DNA of 64,000 nucleotides from Strigops habroptila (lineage: Eukaryota; Chordata; Aves; Psittaciformes; Psittacidae): assembly GCF_004027225.2 (NCBI RefSeq), contig NC_044278.2:2852001-2916000 (forward strand). The letters are read 5' to 3'. The position numbers and the translations under genes were made by a program. Under the pieces are notes generated by a model. The model worked only from the letters and a program-made list of their open reading frames with translations. It was not told the origin of the DNA and did no database searches. This document shows positions 36,601-51,600 of the stretch, piece after piece (the stretch's first letter is position 1; every line of letters starts with the position of its first letter).

Positions 36601-39600
36601 GGTAGCAGCGTGGCTCTCGCCGGCGCGAAGCTCGCTGGCCGGGCGCAGGAAGCAGTGAACATGCCATTCTAAGATTAGCACAAGTAGCCCACGGGCTGTG
36701 TCCTCCTCAAACTGCCAGCTGCAGGCTCTCCGATTACACCACGCGTTTTGCAACGGGAAAAGTCCTTTCTTGGATCCCTTCTGGCAATTACACGTCTGTC
36801 CTGAATCCAGCTTTTCCTACAGCTTCTGTTGTTTGGGGGTTTTGCCCCAGCGGGTGTCCCAGGTTCTGTGTCTTCCAGTCAAGGGAAAGCGTTGTACCGG
36901 GACACTCGGATGCAAAATGTTCCCTTCCTTGCGTTGCAAGGAGAACACCATCCCCCTGGCTTCCAGGAGCTGGATGGCAGCCTGCCTCCCGCTGGGAGGG
37001 AGGTGGGAAGCCTTGCTTTCTCACTCTTACCCCAGAGCAGGTACCAACAGCCCTCAGCCTCATCCACACGGCTGCTCCTCTCATCCCAGAGCTTAGTGCT
37101 GGGTCTCTCCTGCGGCACAATAGTAACGCAACCTCTCCCATTCCTGGTCATGTTTTCCATCTTGGTGACATAACCCACCACTTCTCCAAGTGACGATGAT
37201 AAGGAGCTCTGCTCTTTTTTTGTCAAAAAAAGGTGAAATTACTCAGATGTGAATTCTGTGCTCTTTGCAGCCAACTGCTGATTCTTTTCCTTTTCCTAAG
37301 AGAAGTGTGCATGGGCTAAAACCAGTAAGCTAGGGTGAAAGATTTACTCCATCAGTAATTTGGTGACTGCCACGCTGAGGTCTTTTACTGTTCCATAAAA
37401 ATAAGTGTCTAAGCACTGCGCATTCTCAGAAGCGTCAGACAGAGACTTAAAACAGGAACTGAATTGTACCATCAGTGTAAGCATGGCACTGCCTGCAAAA
37501 GAGGAAGTGCAATTAGCAAGTTCTCTGTAAGGGGTTTCATTTTCCTCTTCCAAATAAGTTTATAAAATTGAGTAAATTTGAAAATGGTTTTCAACCCCAC
37601 GTTTCTTCGTCTGCTCTTAAAACTGAACGTGGCCCCTTTGACAGCACTGAAGAGGAAAATCCTGGGTTTATTTGTGGGTTAGGTACAAGCATGGCAATTC
37701 AAGCTTCACACCAAAGCCTCTCCTTCCTTAGGCTTCGGAGTCCTTGCCTCTCTCGTGAGAGCAAAACTGACACCAATTCCTGATTCTGCAGATTCAGGAG
37801 CCTAAAGGGGGGGGCACTCTTTTTAGCACAGATCCCTGCTTCTCTTCCCTGGTGGAAACACCACTAGGTCCCCATAGAAATGTCCCACATCATCTCTGCT
37901 GTATCTTTTCAAGGCAGCTGGGAGTGGAGATGCTCAGTACTCAAGGTACTGAGTGGAGATGCCTGGATGCTGTGGCACAGTCAGCTCTGGTAGCACAGTC
38001 CCAACCTGGCGATTTAATGTGCCAGAGGATGTGAGGGCTAGAAAGGGTGCCTGATGTGGCAGGGATCCCTCAGCACAACTATGTCATTACCTGGCTCAGT
38101 GACATTTGCCATTTCTCCTGCTAGAGCCCATGGACCCACTGTGGGCACCAGGTGAGAGAAAGTGCATATTAGAGGCTACAGAAAAAAGGTCAAGAGACTG
38201 AAGAGTTTCTCTGTGCATACCCCTTGGGTACTCACAAAGAGCTTTTCTTAAAGATCATGATTTGAGCTACAGGTGGGGAGAGTCACTACTGTGAGTTTTT
38301 TATGAAATCAGAATTGCAGAGAATTTATACTCCTGTAGGAAACTGGAAAGCCAGAGGTGGCTTTGGAGGTGAACTGGAACGACCTGCTGATACTGGTGCA
38401 GAACTGGCCCCAACAGCCTTCAGCTAGCAGTTTTGGTCATGACCTACCCGCAGTTTTGTCACTGTCCATAACACGCTACTGGAAATACTAGTCTGAAAGG
38501 GTACCAGCGGGATTCAGAAGCAGACAGTGAAGGATTTGTGCACCTGGTTTGACTGGTGAAAAGAGCAAAGGTTTATTAGCTGCCAAACAGTGGAGTGTTT
38601 TGGCTTAAGCAGCACTTAAATACCAGCTGAATAACAGCAGAGATTTGTACTGCCCTTCTCTCCTTCCCTCCCCGATGAGTCCTCTGACTTGTCTGCTTTT
38701 GAAGGTAGGATATTTTGGCCAGATGGAGCACGTTTAATCTGAGATGCAAGCCCTCCACAGCACCTTGCAAGGCTGGAGTATTCAGCAGCTATGAAATCAG
38801 TGATGGTTACACAATTGGGTACTGGCCCTGTGCACTTTACACACCCATTCTCATGCTTCTGCATCTAGATGTGATTTTGAGGCCGCTCCCTCAGCTCCGC
38901 ATCTCTCCCTTGCTTCTAAAGAGCTTCAAAGGAATGATTCCCTGAAGCCATTGTCACACCAGGCCATCGTGCCGGCCGCTTTCCCATACCCTGTGCTCGC
39001 ACAAGCTCTGCAAAGCTCCGCTGTGACTCTCACAGGGGTTTTTCATTGCTGCACATAAAATCTACCCCAGCAAAAGCAAATATGGCAAAAATAATGACAA
39101 ATACAGTGTGTCAGAGCCAGACACGATGATGCATCAGCGGTTCAGGGCTAGTGTCGTGATTACAGAAACAGGATCCAGAAACAGTGACCCTCAGCACCCA
39201 GCTCTCAACACCACACTATGAGAAGGCGGCTGTCAGTATGCAAGATGAAAACAAGAGAGGGTCAGTGTTTTTGGGGTGCGGCTTCCTAAGGTCCTGGTTT
39301 TGGCAGGAAGACAGCTTATGTTTCCAACTACTCATTCTCCCTTGACCTTTCCTTTCCCCCTTCCCCCTCCCTTGCACCAGTGTGAATTTGTGGGGCTGTG
39401 CTGTACACTGGATCACTGAAATGATCTGGGCTAAAAATACATCCCTTAAGTCTTTACAAGGTTATTTTTAACCCGGATCATTTCAGCAATTGAGTTCACA
39501 GCGCAGCCTGACAAGCACTTGCACTGCCATAGCAGGAGGGGATGCAGGTTTGGCGGCAGCAGCCTGCAGTGCAGGGGGAGGACTTCCCTTTAACCACCCC

Positions 39601-42600
39601 AGCCAGAGCCTGAGGAAGTTGCATCCTGATGTGTCCAGAGGGCTGATAACAACAGAAAAATCATATATTTGCATGCCTGCTGGTAAAGGCCATTTTGGCC
39701 TGTGGCACTGGTGTTTCACCCTGCAATCTGTTGCCTCCTGCCTGAGACACAGCTGAGCACCTTGCCATACTGGCAGCCAAGTGAATCGGAGTAAGTTTCT
39801 GTTACGCATCCACAAAAGCCACACAAATACTGGGTCAGAGATCTCCAGAAGCCCCACTTCAAAGAGCAGCAGCCACATGTGTGGCCGGCGAGCGGGGTTT
39901 TCCCTGCTGCATGGCACAGGCAAAGCTCTATATCTGCAGGACCTGCTCAGCTAAGGAAGGGATGAGGGATGCATCTGCAGGGAGGAAACTAGAATCATAC
40001 TAGAGTCAAACTACAGTCGTAGAATCATAGAATGGTTTGAGTTGGAATGGACCTTAAAGCTCATCTAGTTCCAACCCCTTTCCATGGGCAGGGACACCTT
40101 CCGCTAGACCAGAGCCCCATCCAGCCTGGCCTTGAACACTTCCCCCCTCTTCCCTGCCTTGCTCAGCCCTCTGAAGGCAAGGACATGCACAAAGCCTTCC
40201 CAGACACACCACCTACCTTTCTCATTTTTCAGTAAAGTAACTGCAGGATTTGAGGAGCCAGACAGTCATAAGCCTTGTCTGCATGGGAAAGCTTATACCA
40301 CATGCACTGGAGTAGCTCTCTCAGCTCACGTGGGGAGCAGAACAGCACTAATCTGATAGAGGTGTCTGTTTTTCAGCAATCAGTGTGGCTGAAAAGAGCC
40401 AGTCTCAAACTTCTCAAGTACCTGTTTCTGACACAGAAAGCAGCATTTTGGGAATGAAGCATTAAGCTGTAGCAGGGAATGTGCCTCCTGTCAGGGCCTC
40501 CCAGGGGCAGGAGTGGGGTGAATGTCTCCTACCCCTGCGGTGAGGTGCTGCAGCCTCTCTCCTGAAAAGTGTCCCCTGCAGAGATGGGGTTTGATGAACT
40601 GGAGATGTCTGACTCGCTCGCAGACCAAGCAAGGGAGAAGTGATGACTGGCTCCTCCCATACTGCCCCACGGATTTGAGGTAACCATCCCCATAAGCAAG
40701 AGCTAATCCCTTCTCCCTGCCCCATCTTTTTTATTCAACCACTGAGGCCAGATGGAGGCAAAAGGCCACTGAATATTCCCATGATGTGTGATCTATGGTA
40801 TAGTTCTGGTCTGTCTTCAGAGGACATGAACTTAGGCTCTGGAGAATGCATCACGAATGCATCTCATTACCAGCCAAGCACACCCGCATGTCAGACCAGC
40901 CTTACCTTTTTAAAGGCCACAATAACATTCAGTGGTGACGCAAAAGACAATATGAATGTGTCTGCATGTATTGAAGTAATAAAATCTTTCAGTTAGGAGT
41001 ATCTTTAGTACCTGTTTTAAAGGCAAGTGTCCAAAGAGGCCAATCCACCAAACTATGTTTTCCTACCCCTAGGTTCATTTATTATTCAAGGAAGACAATC
41101 TAAAGAAACCTGGAGGGGGTCCCTGGGTGTGGGTCTTAGCTTTAAAGCAGAACGGACAAGTTTAGGTTCACCCGGGCAAATCTGCCACTCTTTTTGTCTT
41201 GTCCAAAGGCAGGAAATAGGTAACTGAATTTTCATTTTCAACCTCTTCTTGCAGGCACCAGTTATTTTGGCTCTGACATGCCATAAAACAAGATAATATT
41301 AGATGGGCAGCCCATAAGGAACTCTTCTTTAAATGAACTAAAAAACCAGCTCAAGAATAGTTTTTAATTAGGATTGGACCCAAGTTACTAATAGAAAATT
41401 CTCTCTAATATGTAGTTTTTAGTTTCACTCAAAGCCATCTCTCTGCATCTGCCATTTAGATGAATCTCAGTTTGCACCTTCCAGACAACATAACTTGAGC
41501 CGATTAGTTTATCTGTGTCCATGTGAGTACATCAATAGCATCAGGATCATACTGAAAAGGGAACATTGTTTGGACTGGGAAGGGAGAGGTAAGTTATCAG
41601 GGTAGGTTTAAAACAAACTCCCTCCAAGGAGCAAACTGAAAGGCAAAGAGGGTGGGAAAATACCTGAATCCCAGCATGAGGCTCTGGGCAGCAAAACCCA
41701 GGAGAGGCTGACACTCACAATCTGAGCCTGCTCATTCTCCTCGTGACCCACCAAAGCATCAGTGCAGGTTGAGCACAGACTGCCCAGGAAGTGGGTGGGC
41801 TCACAAAAAAACCCTGGCCTTGGCCCATTTGTTTAATTCCCTAGAAGGTAATCTCACAACGCTTGTTCCCACTGGAGTTCAGCAGCACGCTGGTCCCCTA
41901 GCTCAAGAAGCAACACATCCCAAGGTGTAAGCCCTGAGCAAACAAACCTTTTCTTTCAGCCACACTGACCCCTGTCTGTCCCAGCGAAGCATCCTTCTTC
42001 TCATCGCTCTCTCTTTACCCTTCTTACCCTCACAAATCATTCTCACTGGAGGACTTCTAACTCTGTTTCAGGAGGGGTTTATGTGGTTTATTTTTTCACT
42101 TGGCATCTTATCTGGCAATGAAGCTGCTCCTTGTCTGGTTGTGGTAAATTTTAATTATTGGCAGAAGCCCCAGCTAGAAGTGGCAGCAGCTGTGGTCCTG
42201 TGATACCTTATAGCCGGTCCTGTCCATCATTGTGTCAGCATAGCCCACAACACTCTGGGATGCAAAGCCAAGACTCCTACCTGCATTTCCTACCACTTGC
42301 TATAGAGCAGAAGTGATAATTACTGTGCTGTGCTCCACCAGAGCAAAACTGACTGTGTGAGCCACTTGTGCACCTTCCTCTGGTGGGGTTAGCTCTGCCA
42401 ACTTTGTGTATCACAGTTACTTGCCAGGAGAGGACAAGCCCAGGATACCTTGCAGATCTTTCAGGTGTATCCTAAATGCTAGAAAAGAAACAATATTTTT
42501 CTACTTCTCTCTGTCTGCTCCATTTCTCATCACAGGTGAGAGTTTTGTGATCTTTAGGAATGGCAGCGTGCAGAGTCCCCATCCTTTTCCTCCAAGATGT

Positions 42601-45600
42601 CATCAGATGGCTGGGCAAAGAGGAATAACCAGCCTCAAACTGCCATGGGTCCCCCAATGCCAGGACATAGGAGTGAAACACAACAGAAAGCTGAGCAGAG
42701 AAAGTAAGATTTCTATTTGAAAGATTCAAAGAGAATTCCGGGGCTGAAATCAGGACATACAATCTGTCTGTGAAAGAGTATATGGGTATGTTGAGGTGCA
42801 TCATGATGATCCCAGCACACGCTGCAAAATTCTTGGCTGTTTTTTGCCAGGACTGGCATTGTAAAGGTCATGCAAACAGGTTTCTAGTTTGACTTGCAAC
42901 AAAAGGAATTAGTGTTAAGCCTCGGTCTGTCTCACATGAGAGCATGCACAACTGTGCAGAACCATTGCCTTTCCAAGATAAAGCTTTTTCTATGTTAAGG
43001 TCAGGCCTCAGGCAGTGCAGAGTGGCCCCCACATGTGGCTGATGTCACATGCAACAGATTCAATCTTCGACCTTGCAGCTCCAGGGAAAGCAACCTGCAG
43101 CCTGTGGGAATATACTGTGAATGCGGGAGTTTGGGCTCCAGATTTCTAAACACTCTGTGAAAACAATGGGACTTCAGGTTAGGTTTGGGACCAGTCTGAG
43201 CTCCTGGGTCCCAAAGATGAGCTTAAGATTCCTCTAACCCAGGCACACATCTCGTCTGTACGTGTCTCTATGTAGCTAGTTTCCTTCAGACGAGGAAAGT
43301 TTTGAAGACAGGCAGGAGGAGGTAAGGACTCCTGATGAAACACGCTACCTTCAAGGCAGTCAGTGCTGTTAGAGCCCAGCCATCTCTAGGAGCTTTCTTC
43401 AGTTCTAGTCTTAATGAAAACAGGAGCTCTCACAGCAGCCCTAACAAAGATTTGACTAGAAGTACCAAATGCATGTTGTAGGAACAGAGATGTCAGGTCT
43501 CCTCTTAAACTCTTTCTAATGTTTTTGCTGGAGAGCAAGCTTCTTGCCTGAGTGTAATCACTGCTGGCATGTCTCCTGAAGTCTGTGAATAAGTTAGCCA
43601 CAAGAACAACTCTGAGAAGTGCAACATCCCTCCTCAGAGTGGTACCCAGGTCAACACTTATCCCTATACAGATGAATGAACAGAGGATGAGTGTGTGTCT
43701 GAACTCAACTGCAAGGCTATTGCATAGCTATGAGGGGGATGAAGAGAAAGGAGCTCTGACTGTAACACTGGGCAAAATAGTATGAAGAATGCGGACATGA
43801 AAGGAGGGTTGCATGTTTGTTTGTTTTTAGGAGAAAGGACAGGAAAAGCCTACTTTACATGAAGTATGTAAAAATATGAAACATTTCTCTGTACTTGGAA
43901 AGAGTTTGCTTTAGGGAAAGATTTTTCTCAAGGCTTGCAGTGGTCTGGTCTTGATTTTCTCCTTCTGAGAGTTCCCTCGTGAACCGCTGCCCTCTTGGCA
44001 CTCAGGGTCAAGCACTGCCCAAAGGGTAAGGTGAGGATATTCCAGCTCAGCAGCGATGAGCAGCTTTCATCCAGAAGACAGCAAATACACTGCAGTAATT
44101 TCAAAACTACAGACTCAGACCTGCCAAATTTAAAGAAAATTTGGGAATTGGTGGAGGTGGGAGATACCATGTAGCCAGAAACTAGTAAGGGGACAGATGC
44201 TTTTCAAAGGAAGGGGCACTTGTCCACTGTACTGTAAATAAATGGTTCATGTACTCCCTGCCTTGCTTGCTGAAAGTAGAGGGGAAACTCTGGCTGGTTT
44301 TCCTTCTTTCAGTAGTTCAAGCTACCCATGTCTATATGTAAAAGGGCCTGGATAGTTGGCACAGTGGTTGGAGCAAAGCTTTTCTCAAGGAAATGTTGCT
44401 GCCTGTTTGGATCAGAAGCTTGCTCAGGGTCCTTCTCTGGTACTTCCCTCCAGGTAACCTCAGGACTGCCTAGAGCTCCTGAACATCAAAGCAAATGGTT
44501 ATCACAAGTAAAAACCCATCCTAATGGTGCTGGGCAACAGGGATGACTGGATGGTGGCTGGAGTTAGATGGTGTGGTTCAAGAGCATTGCAAGTGTCTCC
44601 ACTGCCACCAGTGATGCCGTGGCTGCCTCACTCAGCGCCAGGCAGCAGAGAGCAGCAGACATGCAGGCGAGGAGCTGTGTCCTTCACGATAGAATTATAG
44701 GAAACATCTGCAGACATCAGGAAATTAGAAGTGGTGAATACACTACCTACTTTCTGTTTCAGAGAATGACTACAATGAAATTGAATGAGGTAATTGTTAT
44801 TTTAACCTCCCCTCGGAGATGTCCCTCCCTTTGCTGTTGGCGCATTTCTGCTAGCAAAGCGGGTGCGATGCTAGTGTTACGTAGTATTGCTTTTCATGAC
44901 AGTCAGTGCCAATGCCACCTTTCTCCACACCTTCCCAAAAGCATCCCTTCTCAGCAGAGTAGCTGCATGAAGTCTCAGTTTAACTCGATGAGGTGGGACT
45001 GCTGCTGCTGGGCCTCAAGTGGAGAAAGCAGTCTCCTGTTAGCCTCTGTGGAATTTGTTAGTAAGATGTCCTAACACCAGCAGTCCAGGCTGGAAAGGCC
45101 CTTATATAGAAAGGGTATGCCAGCCACCTCGCACTAGTCTTTGGCTGGTGTTGAAAACTTTGGAGGCTGGATTTATGGCAGGTTTTTCTCCTCCTTGTGC
45201 CATGGTTTGTAGCTCTCAGAAGAGCCCAGCCTGTACTTGCTAAGCACTGTCTGATGAGGTAGCAAACCCAGCAAATATCACTGAGAAAAGTACATGTCAG
45301 ATCCTGAGTCTCCCTTTTAGTAACAACAACAGTTGGCAATTGCCTAGTGCCTGTGCGTTCCCAGCACCTCACAGGCCAATTCATTACAGCAGCATCACCT
45401 CAAACCTTCATGGTCAGGAGCCTCTGCTGAGAGGGCAATGTATGGGCTTTCATGCATATGTAACTACTGCTGTGTACCCCACAGAATTGGCCCAGGGGTA
45501 AGTCAGGGTTTTATCTGCCAGGAGAGCACTCAGATCACCAGGCAGGTGCCTGAGTTCCCCTCTGCCCCAGGGAACCCTGAAACCCTTGCTGCATGTTGGC

Positions 45601-48600
45601 ACGGCTTTAACAGGCCGTGCCCTAAGCACCAGTTTAAAAATCACCTCTTGCTAGACAGACCAAAGGGTTCGAAGCCCACACCCCCTGCAAACAGAACGGG
45701 GCCCAAACCATTTGCTTCCTGAGCAAGTGGCTTATCGTGCCTGTCAAAGGCTGCCAAGAATGGTTTGATCGAGCGCCATCATTACCAAAAGAGGCAGGGA
45801 GCTGCAGCACCTGGCTCTGCTGGGCAGCGTGCCTCGGCAGGGCAGCACGTATGTAACCTCAGCCCTACCCTATGGAGCCGTGAGCAGCTCTTGGCTCTGC
45901 TGTGCGCTGTGCAGCAAGGCATCTGGCTGTTCAGCCACAACCTGCTGCTCAGGGAAGGAGGTGGCAGATCATTTCAAATGTAAATCAATTATTTTATGCG
46001 GATGTATAGTGTTTCGGAAGTCCTCGACTGAGGTGATTGCAGAAACCTCCAGCAACAAACACACGGATGTCACCGTTTCCTTTCCCGTAAGATGCCTGAT
46101 CCTATTTGCTTGTCTTTATTGTGCTCAGAGTATTCTCCTGGGGAGAGGAGTGGAGAGGAGAGATGAGGATGTGGTGCAAGGGGAACGTAACAGGGAAATG
46201 CCTAGTTTCTAATGCCAGCTTGGTCTGGGCAGCAGTCCACCCATGGACAGGTCAGCTGGGACTATCCCAGGCTTGTGCAGAAGCAGCATGGCACTGGTTG
46301 ACTTTTAGTGTCAAGCAGGCAGGTGCCTAGTGAAGTGAAGAATCAGCAGAGTCAGGCAATGGTTGCAAGGGCTGTTTCCAGGCTGAAGATGTGGATTGCA
46401 GTGTTTCAGTTCTGCGTTAGTCCTGTAGTTGATCTAGGACACAGTAACTTGCCCTCAGCTGCTCAAAATCCAGGACAGAATTTTGGTCCAGGGTTTCACA
46501 AGCTCCACCTTGACACTTGGTCCTCTGTGGCACACTGGTTCTCCACAGCACAAGTGTCTGAGGATAGCTACACTGCGATGCAGAGCAGCCCAAGGAAACC
46601 TGTAGTAAAGGATCTGGGCCACACAGTCACGACTTCTCATGGTGGCATCACACTGGATGCGTTCTTTTAGTGCTATGCTCACACCAAGGGATTCATCAGC
46701 CCTGCCACAGCTCTGTGTGAACATTCACCAACACCAGGTATCTGCATTGCACCTGTGTGAGAAGTAGTAGCTATCTGGATTTTGTGTGGTAGAGGGTACT
46801 TCGGGCATGTATTAACTGAGACGACCTGTTGCCACGAAACTCATCCGAAGCAAGCCCTAACAAAAAGTCCAGCACGCACGAAGGACTGATTCCCTCCCAG
46901 TGAACTATCTTTTTAATGGAATTTCAGTCTGGTGTCTGAAGATTTTTAAAACTTTGATATTTTCCAGCATGATTATAAGGGTGTCTTAAAGACGCTTTGC
47001 TAGTGAGACAACAGATTTCACATCTCAGCCACGTGCGCCCTGTTTGTTGAGCTTACCCTTCTGCCTGCAGTTACAGGCTTCTACCCTAACAATTGCCTGT
47101 GTCTCAGTAACCTGCATAGGCTAAGCAGAGTCAGACTATAGTTTCCCTAGACCTAGACTAAATCAACAATATGAGAGGAAGGAGAAGTTCAAAGATGTTG
47201 AAAGCAGTAACAACAGAACAACTGAAATGAGATTTAGTGCCAGAAAACTGAATATTCAAGAGGGAAGGCCCAAAAGGTACTCGAAGGATGAGGTGACTCC
47301 TGTTGCAGTGAGAAGGTAGGAAGCTGGGATGAGAGGTAGAGAGGTGAAATAAAAGGCTGCTAATACCAGTGAGACCTGAGGCGACAGGGGGAGGAAGATG
47401 TGTGACATACAATAAAAAGAGATCATGATAATCAATATTACTAGATTTTTTAAGATACATAACATTTCCTTGCAAACAGTGAAGGGGAAAGAGTAGAAGG
47501 GCTAGGTGGAGAGGCAAAAATCGAGCCCAGTTGCCTACACACAAGGCAGAGAGGCTGAGAGAGCAAGGAAAACACATAAAGCTCATTAAGGAGTCCAACC
47601 AATTCAAGGAGAAATGGCCTTGGCCTTTCCTGTAAAAGGGCCATGCATGAGTAATTGACTCATTACCAGCCCAACACAGCTGCTTGCTCACAGGCCAAGC
47701 AGCCAACATGGAAATAATTGCAGGCAACAGGAAAAAGATTGTGGATAAGGTTGATATCTGGCCTGATGGGATCACACCCAGCCACACAAGTGGAGAAACA
47801 ATGAAGGCACAGAGGCTGTGCCCACACGAGCAGCATGGCCTTTCTCTGGAGCAGGTCCTTGCAAGAGGGGTTTTCCTGCTGCCTGAAACAGCGCAACTTC
47901 AAAACCTTATCCGTGCTGGTTTTTAAGCCAAAACATACCACACGGGGTTCTCCCTTCTGAGACGCTGGGGTGCACTAGTGTCTCCATTCAGGACTTTGCT
48001 GTGATGAGGGCAAGATGTGTCTTTTTAGAGAAGGCTAAGACGCTACAGCTTCAAGAAAAAAAGAGAACTACAGAAGGATTCAAAAGCTGAGCTTCCTGTA
48101 GGTGGCAAAGTATTTCAAACCATCCAACTACTACCCAGTGGTACCGGTACGCTGCAAACTGGAGCTGAGCCATCAGTAACTTTAACCACTGAGATACAAA
48201 GATGTGACTAGCTTAAAAAATTCTCTGCAATTACTAAGTTTGACTACACTAGAAGACTAGATTAATGCATCTCCTCCCTTTATGAAGTCCTGGGAACTCA
48301 GTGTCCTGCTATGTCTTTAGAGTTAACATGTCCATTTTGAAAACTACTGGCTGTATTTATCTGGAACAGTTTAAAAAAAAACCCCAACTTTTTTTCTTTT
48401 GTGCTCATTCTAATGAGCATTTGGCCTTAAAAGAACAATGCCGATCTTGCAGAGCTCTTTCCTTGCTCCAAGTGAACACCAGTGACACATCTGCAGTCTT
48501 TTTCCATCAAGTTTACAATACCTCTATGTGTTTTTGGGGAAATACTTTGTGCCTCTAAAACATGAGTGCTGCTGGTGAGCCAGAATCCTGCAGCAGATTT

Positions 48601-51600
48601 CCTGAGCATTCCTATTACTTGAGATTATGAAAATTTGGCTTGGGATGCTGAAAACAAGGTTCCTTACTCTGAAATGTCCTGTCAAATGCAGCCCTTGGCT
48701 CTTCTCTCAAAGATCACAACGAAGGAGGCCAGTGGGCATTAACTTGGCAGCAGGATTTCAGCGTCATCTGAGAGCCAATGCACCACTTTACTAAATAACT
48801 GAAGATCCCCGCTCTCTTTCAAGCAGCACCACCCTTCATTTCTCCAAAATTAAACTAGATGAACACCTACACAGCTTCCAACTTAGTTCAGGAAGACGTC
48901 TGGCTTTTCTGGTGTGTCAGTCAGGATCTACAGCCCTTCTCTCCATCTGATGGGAGCCCTCTAGCAACAAATGCTGTATGAAAACTTGGTTGATACAACC
49001 AGACATGACCTACTGCAGATATCTAAATTACAGATAATTGACATGACAGGCATGTGGGGGAAAGAAAGGGGTTATTTCTCAGAAATTATCCATTGAATAG
49101 GTAAGTTGGTGAGGTTTTGTTGTCTTAGGAATCCACAGACACACCAGATGTGGAATAGCTCCTTCGGAGCCAAGGGCTGATGTGTACCTTGGTAGAATGA
49201 TGCTGATGTCCTAATCTACAGCTGTCTGCAGCTGTTACCAGGATGGCGGTCTAGCTGGGCTGGAGCGTATTGCACAGCTGATACAACCAGTATCTGGGAT
49301 TTGTCCTTGAGATACTCACACTACTAGCAATTGCCTCCATGGGTGGAGGGGTGAGATGGTAGTTCTGGAGAAGAGCAGTGGGGCCACCATAAGACGTAGC
49401 TGCTTTCCTAGTGCGCTGTTTGCACCAGCTGCTTGTCCAGAGCTCTGTTCCTGGCCAGGGTTTTCCCCAGGATCCTTCTCAGCTTCCTGATATTTTCCTC
49501 TCAGACATCTGTTTTTCTTAATGGTCTGGGAACTATACACAGCCTGTCAAGTTTCCCCAGATTAATCAGTGCCTCTCTGTGTGTACTTCCAGGCCTTGTT
49601 CTGGGCAGCTCTTGCTGCTCTAGAAGGATGAGAGGTGAGCTAATGGAGGAGCAACTGACCAAACATCCCAGGCTGCCCGCACGGAGAGGGGAAATAGTGC
49701 AGTCTGTGGGGCAAGTGCACCTGAGCTCATGTGAGCACAGGGGAGAGAGATGGCCAGGAAGGCTGGGCACATGTGTGGATTCTTTCGGTTGGGGAATAAA
49801 ATGCATGAACCGTGGTTATCATCTGATACAGACCTCTGAGATAAGCAGCTTTCTGTTGGCTAAAATGTGCCCTGCAGGAGATCATTATTTTAAACCATCT
49901 GAATCCTAGCGTTGCTTTAAGTGATTTGCAAAGCCCTTTAGCTGTAGACATGCTGCGAGGCTGCACCCTGCTCTCACCTGCAGGCATGGAGCCACTTGGG
50001 TAGCTGCTCTGAAGGAGACGGGTTGAGCGAATGAAATAGCCCCTGTAGCAGGAAAGGTTGCAGCCTGATGAATCCCCTTGCAACTGCTGTTCAGTGTAGC
50101 TTCTTCCTTGCTTGCCTCATGTGGGGTGAGGGAAGGAGCCCTGTTTTTAGCAGAGGTCGGAAGTAAGATGAACTTCAGCAGGAGGAGGCTCAAACACAAG
50201 ATGCTTCAGGAGGAAGGGACCACTCTTGGACTGACAGGGTGGTTGAAGAGGATTAGCTTTCAGCAGGTGCATATGCAGTATGTGTTAATTATCTAATCTG
50301 AAGCTATTCAGAAGGTCAAATTAGAAACTGAAGTCACGGATCTGCCAAAGAAGGGACACCGAGAATGCGAGAAGCAGGGACAATTTAAAACACTTCTGAT
50401 AAATGCTGTAAGTAGGTTGTGATACCTCTCCATTTAAGCTCAACACTAGAGCCAGTCTAGTTGTAGGAGCACAGGGATTCAACTTCTCTTAATTTATCAT
50501 GTTGGGAATAGAAAATCAGAAGGGTAAATGAGCCTTCACAGAGCTCCGAACTGCTGCAACTTCCAGGACTCGTCAGGCCTGTGCTATCTTTGTAACACAT
50601 TGCTATTAAATTAGGTCTACGCTGGATACCAGCAGGTTGGAGAAGGCGGTTCATGTTTATCTGAGCCAGGAATTTAGTCTAAAAAGGTAACACAGATACG
50701 GAGTGAAGGAAAGCGATAGTAAACACTCAGCTAGCAGCCAGCTTGAGGTGTGAACGCAAAGCTATATCCACAGAGATCTTTTTAGCTGGACACTGGAAGG
50801 CACAGCGGCCCCCATGGCACTAAGGATCCCGGTCTGCAAAGCTGCTTTCTCAGCAGCTGCCCTCCCTTTGGCTCCATCTGAAGCCTCCAGTTTGTGAGAC
50901 CTTGGAAAACCAGGGCCTATGCTGGGCAAACGGATCTGTAAAAACTGTAATTTGCTGTTATATTTGCAAATGCCTATCTGAATTTTCAGCCCAGTCTGGG
51001 TCGCCTTTAACGATGCATTAGAAATTGAGTGGTTTCCATAGGTAAATGGCTCTTCTACGTACCCTAAGGAAAATGCACACAAGCAATTCCTGAGCTGCAT
51101 GGCCTTTGACATGGGGTTTTTTTTCTGTGATCCAAGAAAGATAATTATCTCTGTTTCTGAGCAAACCTGCTTATGAAATTCTCCCAACAACCCTGTAAAG
51201 GAGAAACCCAATGTTTGTAAGAGCTTTGGAACACCCTACCTACTTTAATGCTCTATTTCTTTTTCCTGATGGCTGACTGAAACGTGTTTACAAGTTCTTT
51301 CTGTGGCAAGAAGGGGGACTAAGTTCTTCCAACCTCAGGCACAGTTTCTCCAGATCAAAGCCGGGCCACCGGAACCGGGTGTCCAGGAAGCACAGGCTCA
51401 GTGCCTGCACCTCACTTGCTCAGTGAGCAAATCAGCCCTAAGAGGTTCTGTTCAGAATGTCACTGAATTCATACACCTTAAAATGAAAGGTGTTGAGAAG
51501 AAGAATTATATTCAGCTTACAAACGAATGATCCAGCAATTTTTGAGTTGCAGAGCAGAGACAGAAGAAATAAAGTATGAAGGTTTCATTACTTGGCAGCT

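Noticed and set aside
39483-39923. 146-codon minus-strand frame
   Set aside because: No domain, no splice signals that fit RCSD1, and composition like its non-coding surroundings.
47158-47787. 209-codon minus-strand frame with many hydrophobic residues
   Set aside because: No recognisable domain, no plausible splice context, inside RCSD1 intron 1; the complementary strand is A/G-rich, which removes stops.
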